From Comamonas_C sp026954015 (GTDB lineage: Bacteria; Pseudomonadota; Gammaproteobacteria; Burkholderiales; Burkholderiaceae_C): a DNA stretch of 64,000 nt. This document shows, in pieces, positions 9,001 through 18,783 of this stretch. Positions within the stretch are counted from its first letter, which is position 1; each line of letters opens with the position of its first letter. Location: positions 124,001-188,000 of the forward strand of contig JAPSFS010000002.1 in assembly GCA_035063785.1 (NCBI GenBank), given 5' to 3'. The translations under genes and the position numbers were made by a program. Below the pieces are notes generated by a model. It did no database searches. It saw nothing but the letters and a program-made list of their open reading frames with translations, and had not been told where the DNA came from.

Positions 9001-9360
9001 GTGCCAGGTGTGGGTGCGCGTGCTGGTGGGCTGGCCGGGTGCACGCAGCACCCACAGCCAGGTGAGGGTGGTTTCGCCTGCGTCGGCAAACACCAGCAGG
9101 TGTTCGTGCGCGATCTTGCGGGTTTCTTGCTCAATCTTCAGCAGCACGGGGCGAGGCGGGATGCGGCCTTGCGCATCAGGCGAGCAGCGCAGCACGGCCA
9201 CGCCGCGCTTGTGGGCGATGGGGGTGAGGATGAAGTCTTGCCCGCTGGCACTGATGGACTGGGCTTTCAGCGTGGGCTGATCCCAGCCCAGTTCGTTGAA
9301 CAGTTGCGGCAGCTTGAACTGGGCCAGCAGGTGCTGAAAGCGGGTGGTGTCGAGATTCAT
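6010..9360 (-). CDS. Eco57I/type IIG-like N6-adenine DNA methylase
   Basis: A 1116-aa protein. The S-adenosylmethionine motif DPTCGSGAF is near residue 534 and the adenine-specific catalytic motif NPPYIEY near residue 769. The first 450 residues contain conserved blocks such as LNRLMFVYFIQKKGF, NGGLFDVHE and MGAYYTKEDITEYI, typical of the large Eco57I/BREX-PglX/DISARM-type methylases. I do not see a convincing PD-(D/E)xK nuclease. The last roughly 340 residues, presumably the target-recognition part, are encoded by DNA much AT-richer than the rest. It probably marks host DNA so that the helicase-linked effector spares it. It follows the helicase gene by 79 nt and overlaps the reverse transcriptase start by 4 nt. 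Confidence 0.88.
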   Translation of the reverse strand: MNLDTTRFQHLLAQFKLPQLFNELGWDQPTLKAQSISASGQDFILTPIAHKRGVAVLRCSPDAQGRIPPRPVLLKIEQETRKIAHEHLLVFADAGETTLTWLWVLRAPGQPTSTRTHTWHQGQSGEALRQKLSQIVWSLEEEEAITLTDVVTGLRKAFDRDRVSKTFYDKFKAQHDAFAAFITGLNQTADRAWYASLMLNRLMFVYFIQKKGFLDGDDNYLQHRMAQVQQTRGKGHFHSFYRQFLRRLFHEGLGQPQPRSAALNDLIGSNIPYLNGGLFDVHELEANNQGIDVPDEAFEKLFAFFDAWDWHLDDRPLKTGTEINPDVLGYIFEKYINQKQMGAYYTKEDITEYISKNTVIPHLLGQARERCKVAFEGESSVWKLLQTEPDRYIYPAMKTGVIDASGQPVPESALPDFVQTGMHDAKARMFERRYNLGEATFTTATGERGTLPTETWREYVDRRSRCLAVRSKLANGEVQSADDLITLNLDIRQFMQDVIDTSTGPQLLRAVWQAIVGRVPEKSNEKFRNGITILDPTCGSGAFLFAALGILEPLYEACLDRMDSFVEDAKKLGKPAEADFEKVLAEVGKHPSRRYYIYKSIILHNLFGVDIMAEAVEICKLRLFLKLVSQVDKGQQLEPLPDIDFNIRAGNTLVGYATEAQFDASGDLASDQQRKASIKADIADLADLFTRFREQQIVHGGKVTTADKQALRSRLGSLNLELDKYLARDYGIDPDKTKAFADWRASHQPFHWFAQFYGVMREGGFDVVIGNPPYIEYSKVREEYSIRNLETAACGNLWAFCIEKSFELLSPASHFGMIVPVSIVCTQRMSDVQDVISEQSSATWFSNYAERPSKLFSGAEVLLTIAISHKSHVNRCHTFSTSLRKWPSEFRAHLFNTTEYLHAGDRLRNYIMPKISSELEVEAIPKIMSKLGTLAEVFTSRSDHKIFYRIGGGRYWKIFTTFQPQFILNGKPSVSSREAYLYFDSKDERDIAVSLLSSTLFYWNFMLTTNGRDLNPVDLRSFPVSPKKLSTDARKNLIGLSSDLMKSYRKHKETKEKTSKSTGQLVYEEFYPRLSKDVIDEIDRVIYSELGLSVEQQDFLLNFEVKYRMGGTSDDE

Positions 9361-9376
9361 ATGAAATTGGCCTCCA

Positions 9377-9395
9377 GCGCCCGTCCATCAAGCGC
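9377..9395 (-). repeat. Comamonadaceae hairpin repeat, copy 1
   Basis: On the minus strand GCGCTTGATGGACGGGCGC forms an imperfect stem flanked by TATAGCTGCTT and by GGCCAATTT. It lies between the helicase stop and the methylase start inside the defence operon. A host-type repeat here suggests the operon has lived in this family long enough to acquire one. Confidence 0.6.
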
Positions 9396-9439
9396 AAGCA
9401 GCTATAGAAAAGTGATTTTTGGAGTGAATAGCCACCGCG

Positions 9440-12400
9440 CTAGGCCAGACCCAGCGAGCAGATGAGGCTGGGTTCGCGCTGCTGGTCTTGGTCGTCCACC
9501 AGGCACAGGCGGCCGTCTCCGCGCAGGGCAAAGACGAGGTCGATCAGGTCGTGGTCGCTGATGCCTGCCTTCAACTGGCGGTTGAGCGTGTCGGTGGCGC
9601 TTTGGGTGAGCGGGTAGCGGTAGATGTCTTCCAGCGCCTTCTCAACGCGGCGGATGTGTTCGTCGGTGATGAACAGGTCGCGTGTGCTGCCCTGCCGTTC
9701 GCGCCAGCGTTTGATGCGCTCGTAGGTCTTGAAGCGTGCGCCACTGGGGCGGCCCAGTGCGCCGCCGGTGGACTTTTCTTCTTCGGCAATGTGCGCCATG
9801 CCCTGCTGGGTGAGAGCGTGGTGCTGCTCGGTGCGCGGCAGCGCGGGCGTGTCGGCTGCGCAGGCGGCGGCTTTGAGGATGGTGAGCTGCGATTGGGTGA
9901 CTGCCTGGCCGTTTTCGTCCATCCAGGCCAGCGCGTCGTTGCCTTGGCCGGTGCGCAGATAGACCAGTACGCCTTTTGGCGCGGCGGGCGTAGCCGTGTG
10001 CGCCTTGGTGGCATAGACCACGTTGGGCAGGTTTTCGATGGTGGCGGCGAGCGATGGGTCGGCGTCGGTGGCGTTCTTCCAGATTTGCCAGGCGTAGGAG
10101 GCCAGATCGACTTCGGTGTCGCCGTCGTCGTCAAGGATACCGCTCTTCTCGGTGTAGAGGTCGCGGATCAGGCCATCGGCGGCGTCGCTGGTGTCATCGC
10201 CGGTTTCATCGTCGAAGAAGGTTTCGTCGGAGCCAACGACTGCGGCGTTTTCTACCAGGCGCTGTTTGACGCGGGCACGCAGGTTGATGAGGCGCTCCAC
10301 GCCATCGGCGGGCACGAAGGAGTAGCAGAGGATGGTGCTGGACTGCTGGCCGATGCGATCCACCCGGCCCGCACGCTGGATGAGGCGGATGATGGCCCAG
10401 GGCAGGTCGTAGTTGACGATGATGTGCGCGTCTTGCAGGTTCTGGCCTTCGGAGAGCACGTCGGTGGCGATGAGCACGCGCAGTTCGTCGGCCTTCTTGA
10501 CCTGCTCGCGCTTGTCGTTGGATTGGGGCGAGAAGCGCCAGGCCAGCGCCGTGGGGTCGGCGCTTTGGCCGGTGGCCTCGGCCACGTGTGTGATGCCGTG
10601 CGCGGCCAACTGGGCGTGGAGGTAGCGGGCGGTGTCGGCAAACTGGGTGAAGACGAGCAGCTTGTCTTTGGGGTGCTGGTGCTCGATCAGGTCGATCAGC
10701 GCGGCCAGCTTGGCATCGGCCTGCGGCAGCCAGGGGCCGCAGGCGCGCAGCACGCCAAGCAGGGCTTGGGCATCGGCCAGCAAATCCTTGGCAAGCGCTT
10801 TCTTGAACAGCGCGCCGGGCAGCCACTTGAAGCGGGTTTTCAACGGGCCGCTGTAGGCGTCATACGCATCTGCTGCGCGGGCGCGGTAGTCGGCTTCGGT
10901 GCGCAGGCCGTTGCTGGTGGCGGCATCGGCTTCTTCATCGCCTTCATCGTCGGCGAGCAGGCCGTCGGGGTCTTCGTCGTAGTGACGGGTGTCCAGCAGT
11001 TCCGCGCCCTGGGTGCCCAGCGGGATGTCCAGTCCGCTTTCGATGGCATGCAGGACGATGAAGTTGCGCAGGATGTGCCGCTCTATGGACAGGATGAAGG
11101 CCGGTCCGGCGCTTTCCAGTCGCTTGAACAGGTTGGTGCGGCAAAAGCCCATGAGCCGCGTGCCTGCGCGCGACAGGCCATCGATGATTTTGGTTTGTTG
11201 GGCGGTGGCAGGCACCTTGGGCTTTGGGGCAACGTAGTTGCCCAGGCCGTAGCGGGGCAATTGCAACTCGTTGATGGTGCTGACCACGACATCGCTGTAG
11301 AAACGTGCGTAGGGGTCTGCCGGGTTGGCGTCGTCGATGGCGAAGCCCAGGCTCTTGGGCACACGCCGAGGGAAGTAGGACTTTTGGCCATCGGCAAATT
11401 GCAGGTATTTGCCGCGCTCGTCCTCCTGGGCGTAGTTCTGCATGATGAAGCCGCGCGTGCGGCGCACCATGTACAGGCGCATCAGCTCGCGCCAGTCGTC
11501 GGGGATGTCGCTTTTCTCGAATGCGGCCAGCGTGCGCACGCCGCATTGGTGGCGGCGGATGAATTCATGCTCGCCGCCCAGTTCTTTCAGCAGGTGCTCG
11601 GGGCGCAGGCCCAGGTCAAGGTCTTCGCCCAGGAACAGGCCCAGTTGCGCCGAAAGATCGAGATAGGTCTTGTTGTACGGCGTGGCCGAGAGCAGGACGG
11701 TGAGGCTTTCATTGCGCGCGATGTAGTCGCGGATGACCTTCCAGCGCTTGCCCTCTTTGTTGCGCAGGTTGTGTGATTCGTCGATCAGTACCAGGCGGTA
11801 GCGACGGGTGTGTTCCGGTAGTTCACGGGTGACCCTGGACAGCGGCAGTACCTTGGCGTGCAGCTGGTAACGGTACGCATAGTCTTCCCACATCGACACC
11901 AGATTTTTGGGGCAGAGGATGAGGGTTTCGGTGTGGTAGTCGTCCTCGAAGACTTTTGCCAGAGCCGTGGCCATCATGGACTTGCCCAGGCCCACCACGT
12001 CGCCGATCAGCACGCCGCCACGTTTGTTGAGGTGGTGCGCGGCAATCTTGACGGCGGCGGCCTGAAAGTCGAACAGCGTGCCGTTGAAGATGGCCGGAAT
12101 GCGAAATTCCGACAGACCTGCGCGCGCCTCCTGCGCGAGGTGCCAGGCCATCTTCAGATAGACGTGGTAGGGCGGCAGCAGGCGCTCGCCCGCCCAGCTC
12201 TCGTCAATGATGGCGGCGAGTTCTTTGGATATGTCGGTGCACCAGCGGTCGTTCCAGCGGTCATCGAACCAGGCGGCCAGCTTGTGGCAGGCGTCGTGCT
12301 CCAGCACATCGACGTTGAGCTCGCCCTGTTTGGACAGGCCAGCGAGCGTGAGGTTGGAACTGCCGAGAAAACCCGTGATGGGGTTGTTGGGGAACTGCGG

Positions 12401-12837
12401 CGTGTGCAGCAGGTACAGCTTGGCGTGCAGTGGGTGGCGCAGATAGACCTTGACGGTCAGCTTCTGCGCGTGGATTTGCGCCGAGAGGTGGCGCAGCGCG
12501 GCTTCGTCGCTGTTGGACGGCGCGCCAAATGTCAGTTGCTGGCGGAATTCCTCGGCGATGCGGCGCCTATCGCGCTGCGCGGTCTGGTTGTCGAGCGCGG
12601 ATTCATCGTCGTGCGAGCGCAGCGTCTGCCGCAGTTCCTCGCTGGGCGAAACGTGCATGCCCACCAATAGGCGGCATATATCGCCCCCCCCCGGAATTTA
12701 TCTACGCAATCGGCAAGATGCCCCCACCCTCGCAAATTGAAATAGCCGACGCAGAAGTCGGCGCGCTGGGCGACATGGAGTGTTTCCCGCAAGGTGGGCA
12801 ACAGCGCTTGTTGGATGTTGTCGAAAATTCTTGGCAT
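9440..12837 (-). CDS. PLD-SNF2 helicase, frame broken at a G9 tract
   Basis: The main frame (12667 down to 9440) encodes a phospholipase-D-like half-site (LHAKLYLLH, then GFLGSSNLTLAGL), followed by a SNF2 superfamily 2 helicase: GDVVGLGKSMMA (Walker A), LVLIDESHNLR (DESH box), VLLSATPYNK, and in the C-terminal lobe LLVFTQFADTARYL, VLIATDVLSEGQNLQDA and IIRLIQRAGRVDRIGQ. The first 51 residues (MPRIFDNIQQALLPTL, then ADFCVGYFNLRGW) sit in another frame starting at 12837, with GAGGGA just upstream. The frames meet exactly at nine G (12684-12692, minus strand). One more G, or two fewer, would give one protein of about 1,130 aa. It heads the operon with the methylase. Confidence 0.85.
12684..12692 (-). 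repeat. Mononucleotide G9 tract in the helicase gene
   Basis: Nine consecutive G on the coding strand, about 50 codons into the helicase. The upstream frame reads DKFRGG into the tract and the downstream frame reads DICRLLVGM out of it. G10 or G7 joins them; the present length leaves them out of frame. Such tracts slip during replication and are the usual device of phase-variable genes, but they are also where sequencing errors fall. Confidence 0.8.
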
Positions 12838-13019
12838 ATTCCCTCGGTGATTCATGGCGGCGCTTCACGATCATAGAAGCAGGCCATGTGGGCAAACCAT
12901 GCTGCGGGGGCTCCACTCCTCGCGCGTTGCACAATCGCAAGGTTCTTGGCGCCTTGGTGCGCCTTCGTACGGAACGAACATGCCCGAGCGCAGGTGTCAC
13001 GGAAAGGGAAGTTCCCACG

Positions 13020-13160
13020 AAAACCAGTGCACACACCCAGTTCGCGGGCACGGTCGCCCACGTCGCGGCGGGCGCGAGCAACCTCGGCATGAAGCCGGGC
13101 GTGCAGGCCAGCGTCCTGACTTGGGCCTCCAGCATCATCTCGGCGTGCTCGCCTGATCGG
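13020..13160 (+). pseudogene. Decayed TOBE/Mop molybdate-binding domain remnant
   Basis: One frame reads KTSAHTQFAGTVAHVAAGAS and then LGMKPGVQASVLTWASSII. These match the start and the end of a molybdopterin-binding (Mop/TOBE) repeat, whose middle (the usual GAxNDEV and VASVTHES parts) is missing. There is no start codon of its own and no partner ABC or ModE gene. I read it as a deletion remnant left at the edge of the defence island. The rest of 12856-13307 shows no other gene. Confidence 0.45.
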
Positions 13161-13189
13161 TCGTTACCCTATCGAAAGTAGAGCCGCCA

Positions 13190-13208
13190 GCGCTTGTGCA
13201 GCAAGGGC
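13190..13208 (+). repeat. Comamonadaceae hairpin repeat, copy 2
   Basis: GCGCTTGTGCAGCAAGGGC, followed by TGGAGGCCGAAAA, is an imperfect copy of the dispersed hairpin. It lies about 100 nt upstream of the acyl-CoA ligase gene and may mark the native side of the island boundary. Confidence 0.5.
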
Positions 13209-13307
13209 TGGAGGCCGAAAATACTCTTGAAATCCAGGCGGGGCGGGTATGCGCCCGCCGCCGTTTGCCGCATGATGCGCGGTGATGTTTTCTGCCGGGA
13301 GGTGGCG

Positions 13308-14858
13308 ATGCAAAGCGAACATGAACCGCCAGTGGATTTCGCGCTGGCCCGCCAGGCGTCCGGCCTGACGCTGGGTTCGCTGTTCGCGCTGTGCGTGCGC
13401 ACCGGGGGGCAGCGCGTCGCGGTGGAGGAGGGCGGCAGGCGGCTGAGCTATGCCGAGCTGGACGAGCGTACGAACCGTCTGTGCCACGCCTTGAGCGCGC
13501 GCGGCATCCGGCGCGGTGATCGCGTGGCCGTGCTGGCGCAAAACTGCACCGAGTACGTGGAAATCCTCGTCGCGGCCGCCAAGCTCGGCGTGATCGCCGC
13601 GTGCCAGAACTGGCGGCTGTCGGACGCGGAACTGCGCCACTGCCTCACGCTCGTGAGCCCGCGCCTGATCTTCGTTTCGCAGCGCCACGCCGGCATCGCC
13701 GCGCGCTACGCCGACGTGGCGCCCAGCCTGTGTTTTGGCACCGATTACGAGGCGCTGCTGGCGGGTGCGAGCAGCGCGCCCGTGCCCGACGAGTGCGACC
13801 CCGAAGACGGCCTCGTCATCCTCTACACCAGCGGCACCACGGGCCTGCCCAAGGGCGCGCTCATCAGCCAGCGCGCCGAGATCGCCCGCGCGCAGAACCA
13901 GATGATCGACCTGCCCAACACGCGCGACGAGCACTTCGTCGCCTGGGCGCCGCTGTTCCACATGGTCTCGACCGACACGGTCTACATGACGCTGATCCAG
14001 GGCGGCAAGGTCATCGTCACCGACGGGTTCGATGCGCCTGCCCTGGCCGAGATCGCGGTGCGCGAGCGCCTGGGGCGCTTCACGCTCATGCCCGGCATGA
14101 TCGCGCCGTTCCTCGACGCGGTGCGCGCGCTCGGCCGGCCCGTGGCCGGCATGCGCTGGGTGGGTGTGATGGCTGATCTCGTGCCGCGCGAGCAGATCGC
14201 CGAGGTCACGCGCCTCGTTGGCGCGCCTTACCTGAACACCTTCGGCTCCACCGAGACCGGCCTGCCGCCGGCCACGCGCCACGCCATCGCGGTGGGCGAG
14301 GTGCCGACGAGCCTGGACAAGCTCCAGAGCAGCTTCTGCCGCATCAAGCTCGTCGACCCCCATGACCACGAGGTGCCCGACGGCGAGCCGGGCGAGCTGG
14401 CGATCCGCGCGCCCACGCTCTTTTCCGGCTACTGGAACAACCCCAAGGCCAACGCCGAGGACTTCCGGGGCGGGTGGTTCCACATGGGCGACGTGTTCGT
14501 GCGCAACCCGGATGGTTCGCTCTCCTTCGTGGACCGGCGCAAGTACCTCATCAAGTCAGGCGGCGAGAACATCTACCCGGCCGAGATCGAGCGCGTGCTG
14601 CTGACCGAGCCGCGCGTGGCCGATGCCGTGGTCATCCGCAGGCCCGACGCGCGCTGGGGCGAGGTGCCCGTGGCCTACGTGGTGCGCAAGGATGAAACGC
14701 TCACGGCGCAAGACCTGACCACGCTGTGCCGCGAGCACATCGCGGGGTACAAGGTACCCAAGGCGGTGCATTTCGTCGCCGATGAATTTCTGCCGCGCAG
14801 CACCACCGGCAAGATCATGCGGCACGAGCTGGAAAAGCGGGTGGGCGAGGCGGCCTGA
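13308..14858 (+). CDS. AMP-dependent acyl-CoA synthetase
   Basis: A class I adenylate-forming enzyme of 516 aa that activates a carboxylic acid to its CoA thioester through an acyl-AMP. Visible motifs are the P-loop LYTSGTTGLPKGA (about residue 170), GSTETGLP (A5), the hinge FHMGDVFVRNPDGSLSFVDR with YLIKSGGENIYPAEIE, and the catalytic Lys in STTGKIMRHEL near the C-terminus. The ATG at 13308 has GGGAGG 6 nt upstream. The substrate cannot be read from sequence. The nearby sigma-54 activator and Liv-type transporter suggest it activates an acid imported by that system. Confidence 0.88.
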   Translation: MQSEHEPPVDFALARQASGLTLGSLFALCVRTGGQRVAVEEGGRRLSYAELDERTNRLCHALSARGIRRGDRVAVLAQNCTEYVEILVAAAKLGVIAACQNWRLSDAELRHCLTLVSPRLIFVSQRHAGIAARYADVAPSLCFGTDYEALLAGASSAPVPDECDPEDGLVILYTSGTTGLPKGALISQRAEIARAQNQMIDLPNTRDEHFVAWAPLFHMVSTDTVYMTLIQGGKVIVTDGFDAPALAEIAVRERLGRFTLMPGMIAPFLDAVRALGRPVAGMRWVGVMADLVPREQIAEVTRLVGAPYLNTFGSTETGLPPATRHAIAVGEVPTSLDKLQSSFCRIKLVDPHDHEVPDGEPGELAIRAPTLFSGYWNNPKANAEDFRGGWFHMGDVFVRNPDGSLSFVDRRKYLIKSGGENIYPAEIERVLLTEPRVADAVVIRRPDARWGEVPVAYVVRKDETLTAQDLTTLCREHIAGYKVPKAVHFVADEFLPRSTTGKIMRHELEKRVGEAA

Positions 14859-14930
14859 GAGGAGCCCGATCGGGTGGGGTTGCAAAATCAGCGGGGCGTT
14901 CTGAACACCCCTTGCTTTTGGAGATTTTGA

Positions 14931-15863
14931 ATGGATAAGCCGCTTTCGAAGTCGCAGGCACTCGCCGCGAAGGTGATGTATGCGACGCTTTGCCTGTTGC
15001 GCGACAAGAAGGCGCCGACCCACGGAAGTCAGTTGCTCGATGAGGTTGGTGAGCAACTGTCCATGGACGACTGGGCGCGTGAAATCATGGAGAGCAACGG
15101 GCTGCCGCGCTGGCGGATGTATGCCCACTTTTTCTCGGTGGACGCGGTCAAGGCGGGCTATCTGACCAAGAGCAAGGGGATGTGGGCACTGACCCCAGAC
15201 GGAGTGAAGGCGCTTGATCTGGGCGAGCGGGAATATTTTTTGAAGGCGCAGCAGGGCTACCGCGCTTGGAAAGCAACGCAGGTCGCACAGGCGGGTGCGA
15301 AAGCTGCAGGTGTTTCCGCTGTTTTGGAAGATGTCGAGGACGCACCACCCGAAGTGCGCCTGCAGGACATTCAGCGTGAGGTGCAGATCGGACTGGCCGC
15401 GGAGATTCTGGAAAACATCAAGGCGTGCACACCTACATACTTCGAGCGTCTTGTGGTCCAGCTACTGATCACCATGGGCTACGGCGGCAGCCGCGAGGAA
15501 GCGGGCCGTGCGGTGGGGCGCAGCGGTGACGGCGGTATCGACGGTGTGATCAACGAGGACCGGCTTGGGCTTGATGCAATCTACCTACAGGCCAAACGCT
15601 GGAGCAACGGCACGGTGGGCAGGCCGGAGATTCAGCAGTTTGTCGGTGCACTTGCGGGGCGGCGCGCGAGCAAAGGTGTGTTCATCACGACATCGCATTT
15701 TTCGCAGGAGGCCAAGGACTACGCCGCCGCCAGCACCTACAAGGTGGTGCTGATCGATGGCGAGCGGCTTGCCAATCTGATGATCGAGCACGGCCTCGGA
15801 GTTTCGGTGGTGGCGACCTACCAGCTCAAGCGCGTGGATACCGACTTCTTCCTTGAAGAGTAG
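14931..15863 (+). CDS. mrr: Mrr-type modification-dependent restriction endonuclease
   Basis: A 310-aa protein in two parts. The N-terminal Mrr winged-helix domain (about residues 1-110) includes GLPRWRMYAHFFSVDAVKAG and GMWALTPDGVKAL. The C-terminal Mrr catalytic domain has the PD-(D/E)xK core GRSGDGGIDGVI near residue 199 and AIYLQAKRW near residue 220, followed by VFITTSHFSQEAKDY. Mrr proteins cut methylated foreign DNA. GGAG lies upstream of the ATG. Its base composition is lower in GC than the flanking acyl-CoA ligase and regulator genes, and it separates them, which suggests insertion into a catabolic cluster. Confidence 0.9.
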   Translation: MDKPLSKSQALAAKVMYATLCLLRDKKAPTHGSQLLDEVGEQLSMDDWAREIMESNGLPRWRMYAHFFSVDAVKAGYLTKSKGMWALTPDGVKALDLGEREYFLKAQQGYRAWKATQVAQAGAKAAGVSAVLEDVEDAPPEVRLQDIQREVQIGLAAEILENIKACTPTYFERLVVQLLITMGYGGSREEAGRAVGRSGDGGIDGVINEDRLGLDAIYLQAKRWSNGTVGRPEIQQFVGALAGRRASKGVFITTSHFSQEAKDYAAASTYKVVLIDGERLANLMIEHGLGVSVVATYQLKRVDTDFFLEE

Positions 15864-15892
15864 GGTGCCAGTCGCGCGCTACCATGGTGTGC

Positions 15893-17392
<1,500 letters not shown>

Positions 17393-17409
17393 ACAGTTGA
17401 CCAAAAACA

Positions 17410-17425
17410 AGACATTCAATTGTCT
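17410..17425. promoter_or_regulatory. Candidate enhancer (UAS) for the sigma-54 activator
   Basis: AGACA, six bases and TGTCT form an inverted repeat about 70 nt upstream of the -24 element, and another AGACA half-site lies at 17391. Position and symmetry fit binding of the Fis-type HTH encoded directly upstream. No footprint-like confirmation is possible from one sequence. Confidence 0.45.
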
Positions 17426-17477
17426 GAATATCATCCAAACTCGCGGGTTCGCGGCCCGTTTTCCCATGGTCGCATTT

Positions 17478-17494
17478 GGGCACGGCTCGTGCTA
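17478..17494 (+). promoter_or_regulatory. Sigma-54 (-24/-12) promoter of the ABC transporter operon
   Basis: GGGCACGGCTCGTGCTA has the invariant GG (17479-17480), exactly ten bases, then GC (17491-17492), close to the TGGCACG-N4-TTGCW consensus. It lies 31 nt upstream of the binding-protein start codon and directly after the gene for a sigma-54 activator. The combination makes a functional RpoN promoter very likely. Confidence 0.75.
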
Positions 17495-17524
17495 GCTTCA
17501 CCACATCTTTTCAGGAGACTCCTC

Positions 17525-18715
17525 ATGCAACGTCGCTCGCTCGTCGCGCTCGCCGCGCTTTCCGCCGCTGTCAGCCTGCCGGCTTTCAGCCAGTCCAGAG
17601 AAATCCGCATTGCCCACATCTACAGCAAGACCGGCTTGCTGGAAGCCTATGGCAAGCAGACCCAGACCGGCCTGATGATGGGCCTGAGCTACGCCACCGG
17701 CGGCACCATGGAGGTGGCGGGCAAGAAGATCGTGGTGATCGAGAAGGACGACCAGGGCAAGCCCGACCTGGGCAAGAGCCTGCTGGCCGCCGCCTACGCC
17801 GACGACAAGGCCGACCTGGCCGTCGGCCCCACCGGCTCGGGCGTGGCGCTGGCCATGCTGCCGGTGGCCGAGGAGTACAAGAAGATCCTGCTGGTCGAGC
17901 CGGCCGTGGCTGACTCGATCACCGGCGACAAGTGGAACAGGTACATCTTCCGCACCGGCCGCAACTCCAGCCAGGACGCCATCAGCAACGCCGCGGCGAT
18001 GGACAGGGACGGCGTCTCCATCGTGACGCTGGCGCAGGACTACGCCTTCGGCCGCGACGGCGTCACGGCGTTCAAGCAGGCGCTCAAGCACGCCCGGATC
18101 GTGCACGAGGAATACCTGCCGCAGACCACCACCGACTTCACCGCCGGCATCCAGCGCGCGGTGGATGCGCTGAAGGACAAGCCCGGCCGCAAGGCCATCG
18201 AGGTGATCTGGGCCGGCGGCACGCCGCCCTTTGCCGCCCTGGCCGCGCAGGACCTGAAGAAGCGCTACGGCATCGAGGTGTTCACCGGCGGCAACATCCT
18301 GCCGGCCATGGCCAGCTACAAGAACTTCCCGGGCATGGAAGGCGCCACGTACTACTACTTCGGCATCCCGAAGAACCCGGTGAACGACGCCATGGTCGCG
18401 GCGCACTACAAGGAGTTCAAGACGCCGCCCGACTTCTTCACCGCCGGCGGCTTCTCGGCGGCCATGGCCATCGTCACGGCGCTCAGGAAGACGGGCGGCG
18501 ACACCAACACCAACAAGCTCATCAAGACCATGGAGGGCATGAGCTTCGACACGCCCAAGGGCAAGATGACCTTCCGCGCCGAAGACCACCAGGCCATGCA
18601 GAGCATGTATCACTTCCGCATCAAGGTGGACCCGGCCTTTGCCTGGGGCGTGCCCGAGCTGGTGCACGAGATCAAGCCCGAAGAGATGCAGATCCCGATC
18701 CGCAACAAGCGCTGA
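17525..18715 (+). CDS. ABC transporter substrate-binding protein, Liv/Leu type
   Basis: A 396-aa periplasmic protein of the type I receptor (Peripla_BP_6) family. An N-terminal signal peptide (MQRRSLVALAALSAAVSLP, cleavage probably after AFS) precedes REIRIAHIYSKTGLLEAYG, the usual ligand-pocket opening of branched-chain amino-acid receptors. AGGAG precedes the ATG by 9 nt. Genes for two ATPases and two permeases follow in the same direction. In Burkholderiales such systems often import aromatic or other organic acids rather than leucine, and the adjoining acyl-CoA ligase and RpoN regulator favour this; the ligand is not readable. Confidence 0.9.
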   Translation: MQRRSLVALAALSAAVSLPAFSQSREIRIAHIYSKTGLLEAYGKQTQTGLMMGLSYATGGTMEVAGKKIVVIEKDDQGKPDLGKSLLAAAYADDKADLAVGPTGSGVALAMLPVAEEYKKILLVEPAVADSITGDKWNRYIFRTGRNSSQDAISNAAAMDRDGVSIVTLAQDYAFGRDGVTAFKQALKHARIVHEEYLPQTTTDFTAGIQRAVDALKDKPGRKAIEVIWAGGTPPFAALAAQDLKKRYGIEVFTGGNILPAMASYKNFPGMEGATYYYFGIPKNPVNDAMVAAHYKEFKTPPDFFTAGGFSAAMAIVTALRKTGGDTNTNKLIKTMEGMSFDTPKGKMTFRAEDHQAMQSMYHFRIKVDPAFAWGVPELVHEIKPEEMQIPIRNKR

Positions 18716-18740
18716 TCGAAAATCTCTCGTTTTGATAGCT

Positions 18741-18768
18741 GCCAGCGCTTGCCAGTCAAGCGCTGGCG
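18741..18768 (+). repeat. Comamonadaceae hairpin repeat, copy 3
   Basis: GCCAGCGCTTG, a five-base loop and CAAGCGCTGGC make a perfect 11-bp stem preceded by TTGATAGCT and followed by GGCATTTTT. It stands between the binding-protein stop and the first ATPase start. It could attenuate transcription so that the receptor is made in excess over the rest of the transporter, or stabilise the upstream message. Confidence 0.75.
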
Positions 18769-18783
18769 GCATTTTTGCCTGAA

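Noticed and set aside
9488..11776. Long plus-strand frame opposite the SNF2 helicase
   Set aside because: The minus strand carries all the helicase motifs in order; the plus-strand translation is compositional noise.
2940..13180. Class 1 DISARM or BREX locus
   Set aside because: A large methylase and a SNF2 helicase are shared with those systems, but I find no DrmA, DrmB, DrmC, PglZ, BrxL or BrxC in the window.
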